A DNA stretch of 64,000 bases, from NCBI GenBank assembly GCA_963978905.1, contig OZ022258.1, positions 30,074,716 to 30,138,715 on the forward strand. Reading direction: 5' to 3'. The DNA is from Trichostrongylus colubriformis. Lineage: Eukaryota; Nematoda; Chromadorea; Rhabditida; Trichostrongylidae. The position numbers and the translations under genes were made by a program. Below are positions 20,600-32,300 of the stretch, piece after piece. A model generated the notes under the pieces. The model did no database searches. It was not told where the DNA came from and saw nothing but the letters and a program-made list of their open reading frames with translations. Within the stretch, counting starts at the first letter, position 1. Each line of letters opens with the position of its first letter.

Positions 20600-22905
20600 C
20601 TACTCAATCCTAACCTGCCCGACCTCCACACCCCGTACCTAATTTGCTTCTTGTGTGCTCCCTACATTTTGGTCTGTCCCTATCCAGTTCTTACTCGTAC
20701 GACCTGAGCAGTCCCATTCCTGACCTTCCCGATTTTCGGAACCCAAGCGAGGGTTTATAAATTTGAGTACCCATCGGTTTCGGCGCAGGCCCCGCCCATG
20801 GTGGGCGGAGCTAAGCTTAAAACTTATATGCTCCGTACACGTGACCCCTACCCAATTCTAACCTGCCCGACCTCCACAGGCCCGTGCCTCATTTGCTTGT
20901 TGTGTGCACCCTTCACTTTGGTCAGTCCCTCCCCAGTCCTTACATGTGCGATTCAACAGATCTGCCTTTCTTAACTTGCCCGATTTTCAGCACTTGAGCG
21001 AAGACCTGAATTCGTTTATTCATCGATTTCGGCGCGAGCTCAGCCCATGGCGGGCGGAGGTAGGCTTAGAATTCATGTGCTCCGTACACTTGTGTTTGCC
21101 CTGTGCTATCCTAACTTGCCCTACCTCTACAGGCCCGTTCCTAACTTGCTTCTTGTTGCTCCCTACACTTTCGTCTGTTCCTACCCAGTCCTTACTCGCA
21201 CGACCTCAGCAGTCCCATTCCTGACTTTCCCGATTTTTGGCACACAGGCGAGGACTTAAATTTGTGCAGATCGATTTCGGCGCAAGCCCAGCCCATGGTG
21301 GGCGGAGCTAGGCTTAGAACTTATGTGTTCCGTACACTTATGTTTTTACGCTGTCCTAACTTGCCCTACCTCTACAGGCCCGTTCCTAATTTGCTTCTTG
21401 TGTGCTCCCTACATTTTGGTCTGTCCCTATCCAGTCCTTACACGCACGACTTCAAAACCCTTTCCTAACTTGCCCGATTTTCTGCACTTAGGCGAGGACC
21501 TAAATTCGTTTATTCATCGATTTCGGCGCAAGCCCAGCCCATGGTAGGCGGAGGTAGGCTTAGAATTCATGTGCTCCGTACACTTGTGTTTGCCCTACGC
21601 TAACCTAACTTGCCCAACCTCTACAGGCCCGTTCCTAACTTGCTTCTTGTTGCTCCCTACACTTTCGTCTGTTCCTACCCAGTCCTTACTCGCACGACCT
21701 CAGCAGTCCCATTCCTGACCTTCCCGATTTTTGGCACACAGGCGAGGACTTAAATTGGAGCACTCATCGGTTTCGGCACAGGCCCCCCCCCCGGTGGGCG
21801 GAGTTAGGCTTAGAACTTATGTGCTCCGTACACTTGGTCCCTACCCAATACTAACCTGCCCGACCTCCACAGCCCGTGCCTTATTTGCTTGTTGTGTGCA
21901 CCCTTCACTTTGGTCAGTCCCTCCCCAGTCCTTACATGTGCGATTCAACAGACCCTTTCCTAACTTGCCCGATTTTCAGCACTTGAGCGAAGACCTGAAT
22001 TCGTTTATTCATCGATTTCGGCGCGAGCCCAGCCCATGGTGGGCGGAGCTAAGCTTAAAACTTATATGCTCCGTACACATGACCCCTACCCAATCCTAAC
22101 CTGCCCGACCTCCACAGGCCCGTGCCTTATTTGCTTGCTGTGTGTTCCCTTTACTTTGGTCAGTCCCTCCCCAGTCCTTACATGCGCGACTTCAACAGAC
22201 TCTTTCCTAACTTGCCCGATTTCCAACATCTGAGCGAGGACCTAAATTCGTTTATTCATCGATTTCGGCGCAAGACCCGCCCATGGTGGGCGGGGCTAGG
22301 CTTAGTTCTTATATTCTCTGTACGCTTAGGTCAGCCTGTCCCCACTCCTAACTCGCGCGACCCTCCAGGATACAGTTGAGATGAGGCCCTACCGAGTCTT
22401 AACTTGCCCGATCCCTACAGGCCCACTCTTGATTTAGCCGATTTTTTCAACCATTTCTGCGCGAGTCCCGCTCACGGTGGGCGGATCTAGGCTTAGTCCT
22501 TAATGGGCTCCGCACACTTTGGTCTACCCCTACCCATTCCCAACTTGCCCGACCTCTCCACGTTGCAATTGAGTTGAGAGTAGATTATGTGACAAAAAAC
22601 GGACACATGCACACACACACAAACACACCAAACTTCTGGTTTTAGCTTGCCTCTCATGTGCTCCGTACATTTTGGCTTACCCCAACCCATCCCTAACTTG
22701 CCCGACCTCTACAGGTCCATTCCTAGCCTGCCTGATTTTTGGAACCTGAGCGTGCACTTAAATTTGAACACCGGCAGTTTCCGCGCAAGCCCCGCTCACA
22801 GTGGGCGGAGCTAGGCTTAATTCTTATGTGCTCTGTGCGCTTAGGTCAGCATCTACCCAATTCTAACATGCCCGACCTTTCCAGACAGCAGTTCAGTTGA
22901 GACAT
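20600..22905 (-). repeat. Satellite array, ~247-bp units with GGGCGG core
   Basis: About nine tandem units are marked by CCCATGGTGGGCGGAG near 20791, 21041, 21288, 21537, 21784, 22031 and 22277, then at shorter or longer spacing near 22466 and 22793. Each unit has the cytosine-rich stretch around CTAACTTGCCCGACCTC and the CGATTTCGGCGC block. Frames on both strands repeat with the unit and are not genes. The GCTCCGCCC..GGGCGG core relates it to the 268-bp satellite at 63-64 kb. Confidence 0.85.
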
Positions 22906-22907
22906 AT

Positions 22908-23150
22908 AACAATGGGGTGGAGTGCAAGTGTTCCGATTGGTGAGGTCAGGTCAGGTTGCGCGGCGGATTGCAAACAGGTAAAGACAGGTAAAACACGCTG
23001 CCAAAGCTCCTCCCCTAAAAAGGCTTAGGCAAATCTGGGAGAGCCCAGACGGCAGGACACGCCACCATTCGGACAACTCGCGAAGGGCGGTGACCCAGTT
23101 CGGCGCCGACCTCTAGGAATTGGAACACTTGCAACACACCCCATAACAAT
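22908..23150. mobile_element. MITE-like insertion in the satellite
   Basis: ATAACAATGGGGTGGAGTGC near 22908 is mirrored by TTGCAACACACCCCATAACA at 23133-23152, with TGCAAGTGTTCC on both sides. It is about 240 bp and interrupts the satellite array. The interior has no coding signature. Confidence 0.6.
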
Positions 23151-23240
23151 GAGATAGGGGTGTATGTGGTGCAGACAGGTTGCAAATGGTTGACGCTGGA
23201 CTGTGGGAGTGACATGGGTACCCTCGGTGTATCCCTAGGT

Positions 23241-23715
23241 AATGCCTCCTTTCCTTACCGGCCCATCACAACACGGCTGCCATTCGCCTTTCGAGGCTCC
23301 TTATCAGCCCTTATCAGTTGCTATCACATCCGTTCCCTCACCATTGATGTCCCCTTACCACCCCTACATTACCTTAAAAATTCAGGATCCCAGCTTTGCT
23401 GCGACGCGAGATATGAATTTCCCGCCATTCGCCTTTCGAGGCTCCTTATCAGCCCTTATCAGTTGCTATCACTTCCGTTCCTTCACCATTAATGTCCCCT
23501 TACCACCCCTACATTACCTTAAAAATTCAGGATCCCAGCTTTGCTGCGACGCGAGATATGAATTTCCCGCCATTCGCCTTTCGAGGTTCCTTATCAGCCC
23601 TTATCAGTTGCTATCTTTTCCGTTCCTTCACCATTAATGTCCCCATTCCACCCCTATATTATCTTAAAAATACAGGGTCCCAGCTTTGCTGCGACGCGAG
23701 ATAGAAATTATGCGG
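23241..23715 (+). repeat. Three tandem 145-bp satellite units
   Basis: The block CGCCTTTCGAGG recurs at 23285, 23430 and 23575, exactly 145 bp apart. Units end in CAGCTTTGCTGCGACGCGAG. Units two and three are nearly identical. Diverged inverted relatives are at 300-530 and 1330-1560. The unit is not a multiple of three, so the reading frames seen here do not form a repeat protein. Confidence 0.88.
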
Positions 23716-24475
23716 TGAGCGGACAGACAAACACACACACAGACAGACAGACAAACAAACACACCAAACTTCTGCTTGATATATAGAGTATGATGATGAT
23801 AGGAATAGGATGGTTTTGATTCCATTCCTAAATTGCCTCTCATGTGCCCCGTATTTTGGATTACCCGAACCCATCCCTAACTTGCCCGACCTCTACAGGC
23901 CCATTCCTAGCTTGCCTGATTTTTGGTAAGTGAGCGTGGACTTGAATTCGAACACAGGCAGTTCCGCGCAAGCCCCGTCCACAGTGGGCAGAGCTATTCT
24001 CAGTTTTTATGTGCTCTGTACGCTTGGGTCAGCCCCTACCCGATTCCAACTTGCCCGACCTCTCCAGGCTGCAGATCAGTTACGAATGCATTGTGCGGTG
24101 TGCGGACAGACAGACAGACACACACACACACACACGCACACACACAGACAAACACACCAAACTTCTGGTTTATAAATAGAGTACGGTTTCTGCGCAAGCC
24201 CCGCTCACGGTGGGCGGGGCTAGGCTTAGTTCTTATGATCTTCGTGTTATGATCCTCGTGCACTTTGGTCAGCCCCTACACACTCCTTACTTGCCCAACC
24301 TCTCCATGTTTGAACTGAAAGTGCAACGTGACAAACAGACACAAACACGACAAACATCTGGTCAAACTGAGAGTGCATGCAACAGACGGACGGACACACA
24401 CACACACGCACACACACACAAACACACCAAACTTCTGCTTTATATATATGTATAGGATAGGATAGGATATGGCAA
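23716..24475 (-). repeat. Satellite units with CA-rich microsatellites
   Basis: Satellite blocks (CACAGTGGGCAGAGC near 23979, CACGGTGGGCGGGGC near 24206) alternate with microsatellites of ACAC/ACAG type near 23733-23763, 24108-24155 and 24391-24424. Each microsatellite ends in ACACACCAAACTTCTG and a TATA-like stretch. A TAGGATAGGATAGGATA run (about 24453-24469) sits just before receptor exon 2. Confidence 0.8.
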
Positions 24476-24480
24476 CTCAC

Positions 24481-24609
24481 CAAATTGCTTTAAGGGTGTA
24501 GCTAGCTGTCCAGTTGATTAGCACACTGTTGGATATCACGGCTATGTACGATATTCCTATGAAGACGTCGAACAGCGACAGCAAAAGCAGATACAGGTTA
24601 TAAGAGTTC
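24481..24609 (-). CDS. 7TM receptor exon 2 (TM2 and ECL1)
   Basis: The exon is 129 nt, with acceptor CATTTCAG and donor GTGAGT. Phase matches on both sides: G completes Arg with exon 1, and the final TG completes Trp with exon 3. It encodes NSYNLYLLLLSLFDVFIGIS followed by YIAVISNS. The LSLFD core fits TM2 with the conserved Asp (D2.50). Then comes a short extracellular loop with INWTASYTLKAI; the Trp here fits the ECL1 Trp common in class A receptors. The exon sits directly against satellite DNA: the donor is 11 bp from the TAGGATA repeat. Confidence 0.88.
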
Positions 24610-25980
24610 CTGAAATGATGCAATCAAAGATAGTGCCAGTGTCGAGTCACGCATCCCAGATTCTGAACGGATATGCGGTGAAAAGGAGGATGATATTCTT
24701 CCAAAGGCCTTAAAATCTTCAAGACAGCGGTTGAAGGCACCAATCACGATGAATTCGTTTGGTTATACCTCCCAATAATGAAATTAAAGATGCTGGAAGT
24801 CGAAAAAAGAAGCTTTTCAAAATACTAAAGGAATCCTGAACCTTCGGCATACAATTTGTCCGGGAAGATTATCCTGCTAACGTTGACTTCATATCAAAGT
24901 GTCTTTCTTATTTCATATCACCGCTCCTGATATTCGAAAACTTCAATGTGTTTTCCTTTAACCACGCAATTCACGATACTCTGAGGTCTATACACTTCCT
25001 TCGCTGCCTGAAAACGATAATACGACGCCTAAACAGCTCCAGAACATATCTGGAAGCCGGATGCCCCACACACCCGACGTCATTGCTAATAGAGGTGGCA
25101 TGTAGCAGAAGAGGTATTCCGACACGCTCTGTAGCTTTTTAAAAGTCGCAGTTATCGTCATCTGGCTGCGGAGGAGGAGCAATGCAGCCCCATCTCCCTG
25201 CATATAAACGACACTAAAAGACTCAAATTGCAGTGAATTGCGTGATCAAAGAACATCTCACTGAAGTTCCTTCTCCGGGTTATCGTATGGACTTGAATGT
25301 GATAATATTTGGCTTCTGATTGCTTCTAATTTTTTTCTAATTCTAATGCCTATACTTGCCTCTCGAGCTGTAAATATTGATCTGATCCACTCTACACGAT
25401 TTCACTCCGAAAGGAGATACAAGAATCGGAAAAGTTTTTGCAAATTAGAAGTCAAAATTAAAAGTAAGCTGTACTGATCATATTATCCTCGCAACACGAC
25501 GTATTTCACATTTTTCGACCATGAATTAGTGAAGAACGCTGTCCTTTTGCAGGTTCACATGAGAAATTCGAGATCTAATTAAATCTCGACAGCTGAACTA
25601 ATTGAATTGCGGCACGGCTGTAAACCTTCGGAAGGGTAGAGTGCAATCAATTTTATGTAGTGTGCAAACAAAGATAGAGTAACTCGACCTTTTGTGTAGA
25701 GAGCTCGGAAATACTTCAGCCGAAAAACTGATTTCCCATTTAGTAGTTTCGCTCTATTTTCTGTCTGTATCCACCTATCCAGTGCGGCGAATTCTAACAC
25801 TCATAGTTGGTAGATGGCGACATAGAATTTGGCGTCACCCACGAAGCCAAATGGCTGTCCGCCTTGCACATGGTATTAGTCCCTCACCGACAGATGACCA
25901 TTTTCGGTAATTTCTAGAAAGACTGCCGTTGTTCCGCAGAAAAAAGTGGTCTTTCATGCAAAAACAATCCAGATCCAGTA
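24610..25980. other. Intron DNA, no gene recognised
   Basis: Left part of the 3.8-kb intron between receptor exons 1 and 2. The composition is unremarkable, and I found no supported exon or TIR structure. Confidence 0.5.
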
Positions 25981-25984
25981 ACTT

Positions 25985-26187
25985 TTGAAGACACCAGGAG
26001 GGGGTAATTTTGGCTCACGATAGAACAGACGTAGTGTGGACGACTTGAGTGGCCGCCATTGCACAAACTCGCAAATTTGACGCCTTGGCATGGTGCCAAA
26101 AGAAGATGGTTCTAATATAGATTTGTTTTTTTCCTTTTAGTTTTAACTTTGTTCTTTCCTATATTGTTTCTAGATGTACTTACAAGT
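25985..26187. repeat. Dispersed ~205-bp repeat, copy 1
   Basis: GGGGGTAATTTTGGCTCACG through to TTGTTTCTAGATGTACTTAC matches 54385-54592 at roughly 85-90 percent by eye, in the same orientation. Conserved blocks include AGAACAGACGTAGTGTGGAC and GACGCCTTGGCATGGTGCCA. It ends in a T-rich stretch and a TTCTTTC-type tract. No TIRs seen; it might be a SINE or a solo fragment of a larger element. Confidence 0.65.
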
Positions 26188-26396
26188 CAAATAAAGTCGG
26201 GAGGGGGGAGACGCAAAATTTTCACCCACGTCAAAGCTTCTTTCCCTTCCTAGGGTTAGGCTAAAGCAGATGAGACCTGCTTTGACAGATGCTTTTTAAT
26301 GTGGGAGGAGGGAATATCAATTTTAACCTAAGCCTAGTAAGGGAAAGGAGCTTCGACGTCGACGCAAAGTTGCGTCTCCCCCCGACTTTATTTGAC
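26186..26396. mobile_element. MITE family J, 211 bp
   Basis: The left end GTCAAATAAAGTCGGGAGGG and right end GTCTCCCCCCGACTTTATTT form TIRs of about 28 bp, followed inward by weaker complementarity (CCTAGGGTTAGGCT versus AACCTAAGCCTAG). It abuts the dispersed repeat at 25985-26187. Confidence 0.75.
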
Positions 26397-27275
26397 CCTT
26401 CTGAGATTTTCAGGTATAGAAATGCACAATTAAGAAGATCCATAAGTAAACACGTAAATATGTCACTAGAAAACAGTAAAGAGGAAATAATTCTAAAAGA
26501 AGGTTACATCAGGCCGAAGACAAGCTTTAAAATGAACGAAGCATGGCTCGGCCACGGAAGCTTGCAGTTCGGACGGAAGCGCGCTCTGGGGGCAAATAGC
26601 GCCCTGTGGCGCGTTTTTCAACGCCGGTTTCGTTACACATTGTATCTACCGAACCCATATGTTTGTTTTCAGACGCCATTGTTTTCGTAAACGTTATTCT
26701 GCCCTCACCCCCCTCCCGGTCCTTTGAGCTTGTTGCAAGATATAGCAGTAGCCAAATACTACTGTCCTCTGATTGAAGGTAACGGTGAGGGGAATTTGGT
26801 TGATTGAAATGCCAAAAAGGATAAGTACGACACTTACACCATCCTGAAGCATATCGAAATGCCAGGCGTCCAACACCAATCGCAGCTACTGTTGTGCGCC
26901 GAAAGGTGCGAAGGTAAGCAGTACGCCAGCAGTAAAAGAACGGAATGAAGTGATCAAATGTAGGAAGTTAGGACTTTCCCACATTATTTCGCATAGAGAA
27001 CGTGTCTTGGCTGCCCTTGCATCATGGAGGGGGATCTCGACGGCGAGCAGCCAACCAAGAGTGTTCGCTTCACGAGTTGATGAAGCCGTGATGACGAGTG
27101 AAAGACATTCTTGTGAAGCAAATTTAACTAATGGTCATCCTTTTGAAACCTGCCAGACCAGAAGGCGTGCCTTCCCAGTTTTGATAACTTTCATTAGTAA
27201 CTGTAACTTTGCTTTTGAAGACTGGCCGATATGGTGCCCAAGAAGTCATTGCATAGTCGATAATGCATATATATA

Positions 27276-27779
27276 CAGTAGCGCTCAAAAGTCTTCGGCC
27301 AAAACTTTTTTGTCATAACTTTTTTCTACTTGACCAAATTTGACAAAATTTTAATATGTGGTGCTTGAACCTACTGTTAACATTACTTTCTATACTTGAG
27401 TGCCGTTGACACTTTTCATGGTTTTTTACAAGAATTTACTACAAGACCACCGAAAAAAAGTCAAAGGCGTGGTCAAGAAAAAATGCTCTCTTTACAAAAA
27501 CAAAACGAGCAAGCCTCGGAGAACATTAATATTTTGTAGAAAGACCACGACTTTTGATGACAGCGGCACAGCGGGACGGCAAAGGGATGGCACTCCAAAA
27601 CAAAAAATTTCATATAACCATGTAACCTACACCGTTGAGCGCCAAAATAGTATATTAAGTATGCAGTGTCTCCAAGTACAAGATACTAAAATTTCTCTTA
27701 GATCGGTGCAGTTGCAAAAAAGTTACAAGTGAAAACTCAAGTGAAACACCATTTCGCCGAAGACTTCTGAGCGCTACTG
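27276..27779 (-). mobile_element. TA-flanked MITE family E, intact 504-bp copy
   Basis: The ends are CAGTAGCGCTCAAAAGTCTT and its near inverse (one mismatch, CAGAAGTC), flanked by TA at 27274-27275 and 27780-27781. It is collinear in reverse with 9913-11333 minus its mariner. The 110-codon plus-strand frame inside has no recognisable family. It lies in the receptor intron between exons 1 and 2. Confidence 0.9.
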
Positions 27780-28404
27780 TACATAAACAGCAGAATGATG
27801 CCCAGTACTCGTAATGTTAAGACAGTAGGAGCACATTTCATCCGATTGGCGTGATTATAGCGTGATACTTAGTAACAACAAACAAGAAATTAGAGGAATG
27901 TGACTAAACTCTCCTGTGGCTGAAATTTCTTCCCACCGTGATTATGTTTCGCGACGGGCGGCATCGATGTTTTTCTATCGGATTCTCGTAGAGTTGGAGC
28001 CAGACCAAAAAGAGGTAGGAGTTCACGGGTCAGCGTAAGTCTTGTTAAGGAGTTCGAGCATGGTTTTCATCACAAACTGCGCTACCCACTGTCTCCTTAA
28101 GCTCCAAACGTCTCTTTATGATAATAGCATTTTCCCATTTAGTTCCTCAAATCACTGGTAATCCCATAAAGGAGATAATTTTTTGAAGAAAACAGTGACA
28201 GGTATGTATACTGCACATTTACACTGCGTAAATAACATCGAATTCCAAAAACCTATCCTCAGATTAGGTTCTTGTGATTGCCGTTCGCGAACTGCTGCAA
28301 AAAGCTCTACCTAAGAAAACAACCGATCACCAACTTTTCCATCATTTATACCATTAATGAAAGAGGATAGCCCTCAGATTTGAAAAGTGAAGCTTAAACT
28401 GCAC

Positions 28405-28607
28405 CTGTGCTGCTTGCTGGTGACGAACACGACGAATATGAAGCTGTTGAAACAGATACTGATGATAGACAGAGCCACACCAAAGACGACGGCAAGGACG
28501 AAGCGCGGCACAAGCAGGTACTCGTCGATCGTGTTGCAAGCAATGTACAAGGCTTCGTCATCCAATATTGATGGAGCAATACCAACGAGAGCATCTGAGT
28601 TGTTCAT
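28405..28607 (-). CDS. Class A 7TM (peptide-type) receptor, exon 1: N-terminus and TM1
   Basis: Rhodopsin-like G-protein-coupled receptor, a plasma-membrane protein. The exon gives 67 codons from ATG 28607 plus two bases, with donor CACAG/GTGCAG. Residues 1-33 form an extracellular N-terminus with one possible glycosylation site (NNSD at the start). Residues about 35-60 are TM1 (LVPRFVLAVVFGVALSIIS followed by ICFNSFIFVV), with the Asn expected in TM1. It joins in phase to exons 2, 3 and 4 for TM2, TM3 (E-R-Y) and TM4, about 180 residues in all. The next upstream in-frame opening uses GTG, so this ATG is preferred. A TTTCTAG acceptor at 28676-28677, 68 nt upstream of the ATG, could be a trans-splice or 5'-UTR splice site. 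Nematode peptide-receptor-like by loop style; the exact subfamily and ligand are unknown. Confidence 0.85.
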
Positions 28608-28904
28608 GGCAGTCAGTAAACAGCAGTCAATGACCACTGCACAGATGCACTGCTGATCTGAATCACGTTGAGCCACTAGAAATACTTGCTTTTGTCAGAT
28701 ATAGTTGTTATCTGAAAGCTCGAAAACGGAAAAAAAGGAAGAAGAGCGTTTGAAACTTGTATCCGGTCATGAGGAGAGCAGACTTCCGAATACTGAAATG
28801 ACGCGAGGACGCTGCGGATGCGACTTGATCGAAGTAATGGATCAAAGTTGAATGTTGAGTTCATCATGCATTTCATGACTGACGTGTCATAACGCACACT
28901 AGGG

Positions 28905-29068
28905 GTCTATTTCGAAGCGCCTGACAGAGCGCGGCCTACGGACTTGGGTGAGAGTGTATCGAATTCTTTCACTCCGCCACACACTCTCACTATTGCCACG
29001 CACTCTTACTCTTGCCACTCACCCATGTCCGTAGGGCACGCCCTATCAGGCGCTCCGAAATGGAGCAT
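28905..29068. mobile_element. MITE family K, ~164 bp
   Basis: CTATTTCGAAGCGCCTGACA at the left is mirrored by TCAGGCGCTCCGAAATGGAG at the right. The arms are about 46 bp and include CCTACGGACTTGGGTGAG. It lies just upstream of receptor exon 1, so it could carry or disrupt promoter elements; that is inference. Confidence 0.75.
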
Positions 29069-29345
29069 ATGTATACTGTATGACCCCGTCGTGCTATGAA
29101 GAGCAGTGGTTTCATTTCGCACCACATCTTTTTCTGGATGTAAAGAGGACGTATGGGTTGTTCTGTAAGCCTTTCACAGAAGGAATCCGGTAGGAGTGAA
29201 CCACTTCTGTGATACAGCATATCGACTTGCACAAAGAACTTGCTCTATAACCTGGAGCTCCTTCTCGATAGACTCATGACAAGGAAGGTCCGTATTTCTC
29301 CTGGTTTCATGTGAAAGCATGTTACTGCCCCAAAAACCAAGGATG

Positions 29346-29365
29346 CCCCCCCCCCCCCCCCCCCC
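29346..29365 (+). repeat. C20 homopolymer
   Basis: An uninterrupted run of 20 C within a C/G-rich context. Such a run can form i-motif or G-quadruplex structures and is also prone to sequencing length error. Confidence 0.85.
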
Positions 29366-29399
29366 GCCCACTTCTGCCTGTAACAGTTAGACAGGGAAT

Positions 29400-32300
29400 A
29401 AGTGAAAGATCGCAGTGGAAGGTATACATACATGCGTGTAAGCAGCATCATAGCGAGAGGTTTCATTCATTACCGTTTATGAATAAAGTAGGTTCAGAAT
29501 ATCATCCCAGTATGATGAGTGGGATTTCTGAATTTCGGACGCAAAGTACAAATGGTGCAGAGAAAGAAGTCGATCGCTTCCTTTGGTAAGCACTCACAGT
29601 CCACAACCACTTTTATGCGCTATAGCGCACTTGTTTGAAGGAGTATTTGGCCTTAATGATATCTCATCTGGATTATGCGATGTCTCCGATTAAACCATTG
29701 GCATTAACACAGTTTTTTGGCTGGTATCGCATGTGGGACCGCGCGTTTGCGTGCTATGACATCGGATGTGGAATTTCAGAGAAGCGTTAAAGGCACAGTT
29801 CACGATCATCGCATTCAGCAAATATTCTAAGGATGTCGAAGAACTCAAATGTGAAGGAGAAACCGGAAAAAAACTTCAGAAACTATAAAAATGCGGCCTT
29901 CCCAAGCTTCGCCTTGGACTAGATCATAACACAGAAGTGAGCCCTCGCAAAGACTTCTACTTGATCTTATCACTCAAATTCCACCGAAACTACCTTCATG
30001 ATAACACTACCTTTACTACCGAATTTTGTCATCCTATCTTGTCACGATCAATATCAGGCCTTCGCCAAGTAGTTGCTAGCGGAACTCCGCTGGTCAATTC
30101 GACGGCAGGTGTTAGCCATCTTGAGATAGTGGACGTCATCTTATACGGCTTCTGTACGCGCTTACTTCGCATCATAGCGCCTCGGTGGAGATACTCTCTT
30201 TTCAACTGTGGGGAGCTATCTGCCTATAGATAGAGCTAAAATAGTCAAATTGTTGTGAATCGTACCCTTGAAAACGACATTCTCAACGATGAAATGCTCA
30301 AGATCTGACGGGGCTGGCCAATGGTCTCAATCCACAGGGTCACTGGTTTGCAAATTCATGGTTTCTGAGGGTTTTGGATTTTTTCAAAGCATATTCACGC
30401 GAGCAATTGTGAGAATTCATAATTAGAAATACCGTGGACGTGACTTTGTGTACCAGAAAAGTGATCCCAAAAACAATCAGGCAGCTGAACTCCAGTGTTC
30501 CAACGCTCACATTAGCTTTAGCAAGAAGGATCTCAATTTACATCGCCCAATTCAAATGAAATAGGGAATGTATTGTAACTGTAGACTTTTAATCAGCATT
30601 ACAGGCATTATTGTGATGCTGCAACTACGTGGAGGAAAATAATAGGGTGCCACCCAACTTGGGTGACATTATGATTGGTTATTAGAGAAACAATCCAATT
30701 GCACCTCCCGCAGGTACCCTATCGTGCGCTCTACTCAGATCCGTCCGTGCAACTCGTGGAATTACTGCATGGATGCCTGGTGGTCCCAATGGCCTTTTCT
30801 CTGGACGAATTAAAAAAGTAAGCCTGGAAATTAGATTTGCTCTCAGAGTATGCCACATTCAGTGATCAGGAGCGAGATGCTCAATCTAGATCCTGCTTTC
30901 AGAGAGGGATAAAAAAACAATATCGATCAATCGATCAAGAGCATTCCTTAGTCATTCAAATAGCTTTTAGCAAAGTAACAACAATAAATCTCTTTCTCAC
31001 TCACAGTTTGTGAGGTCTGCCGCTGAAGAAGGCACTGTAGGACGCAATAAAGACATGTACCAACGAAAGCGGGGCGGTGGGGGGCTAGGAGCGGATACCC
31101 CGTACGCACCTACGAGTCAAGAAAAAAATTTCCCCGAAAAAGATTCGAGCACCTGAACATCTTCTGCAAGCAAGGTGGGCTGTTATTTGGAGCAATGCAA
31201 TGTTCTTTTTTGAAAGCGGTTTTGACAACTCGTGAAGTGAAACTCTTTAACGGTTTTGCAGCTTTGAACATGTGGTTGCGACTTTGCTTCGAGACGCAAA
31301 GCCCCCAGGCTTCCCTTCAGGAGACCCGCCCAACGTTACAGATCACGTTCCTAATTCCGCGTATTGCACTGTGTAATTTCAGTTTTAACTTCAAAACTTC
31401 AGTGGCAGTATCTGTGAAGTATATTGGAGTGGTAATGCGGCTGACAAGACTAGTAGAAACCCTCTGGAACACCAAGATTCTTCGCCTTGTTCTCGGCAAG
31501 TAAAATGTATTGCTTTATTTCAGGGTTGTTCTCGGCAAGTGAAATGTATCGCTTTTTCAGGGTTTCCAAAGAACTATCGTGCTCTTTGCTTTGCATAGGC
31601 TTTCATTTTCCAACAATAACAAGCAGGAAAGGTGACGTGAGGTGGCCAAAAAGTGGGCCGTTCATAAAATCAGAATCAGCTAAATGTGCTGTAGTAAAGG
31701 AATGCTTTTTAAAGTGGTAGATACCATCTTAATGTCAGGCGATATTTTCGAATGGACACTCGCTTCAGCTTGGTAACAAGATCCACATAAGACTGAGTTG
31801 GGAGTTCTCTCAGAGAAGCCTCGTATGAGAACTCTTGAGAATGCAATCGTAAAACTTTCAATCTGATTCGAATCAATTCTCTGGTAGGCCTGTCATGGTG
31901 TGAGAGCTTCTCTATGGAGAAAGCTGAGAGTTCGTTCGTTTGCATGCACAAGCAGTGCTTTTCTGTGCAATGAAAGCTTCAAAATGTAAGGATAAGGAAG
32001 GAGCTGTTTTTTAGAGGGAACACTATAATTGCAGGCGGATTTGAAATTCTGAACGTCGCTAAATGGTTGGTTGCATCAAGCGAAAGCGATGCAGAAGTAT
32101 TTCAGTTCGGGAGTAATGAGACTTGCAGTTTATTTATGGGCTCACTCATGGAGCAGGAACCATTTAGCGCGACACGTATATGTGTGAGAGGATATGATGA
32201 AGGTATGCGAGACAGGCTGTCATTCGCCGATGATTATAATGGCGGAAAGAGACGTGCGAGAGACACGAACATGTAAGCGCTGGATCAGAGGCCAAGGTTG

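Noticed and set aside
20904..22379. Many overlapping plus frames that look alike
   Set aside because: Satellite units read in several frames; there is no codon-level conservation.
23241..23704. Apparent repeat protein with recurring segments
   Set aside because: The unit is 145 bp, so the frame changes every unit; the resemblance comes from DNA tandem repetition.
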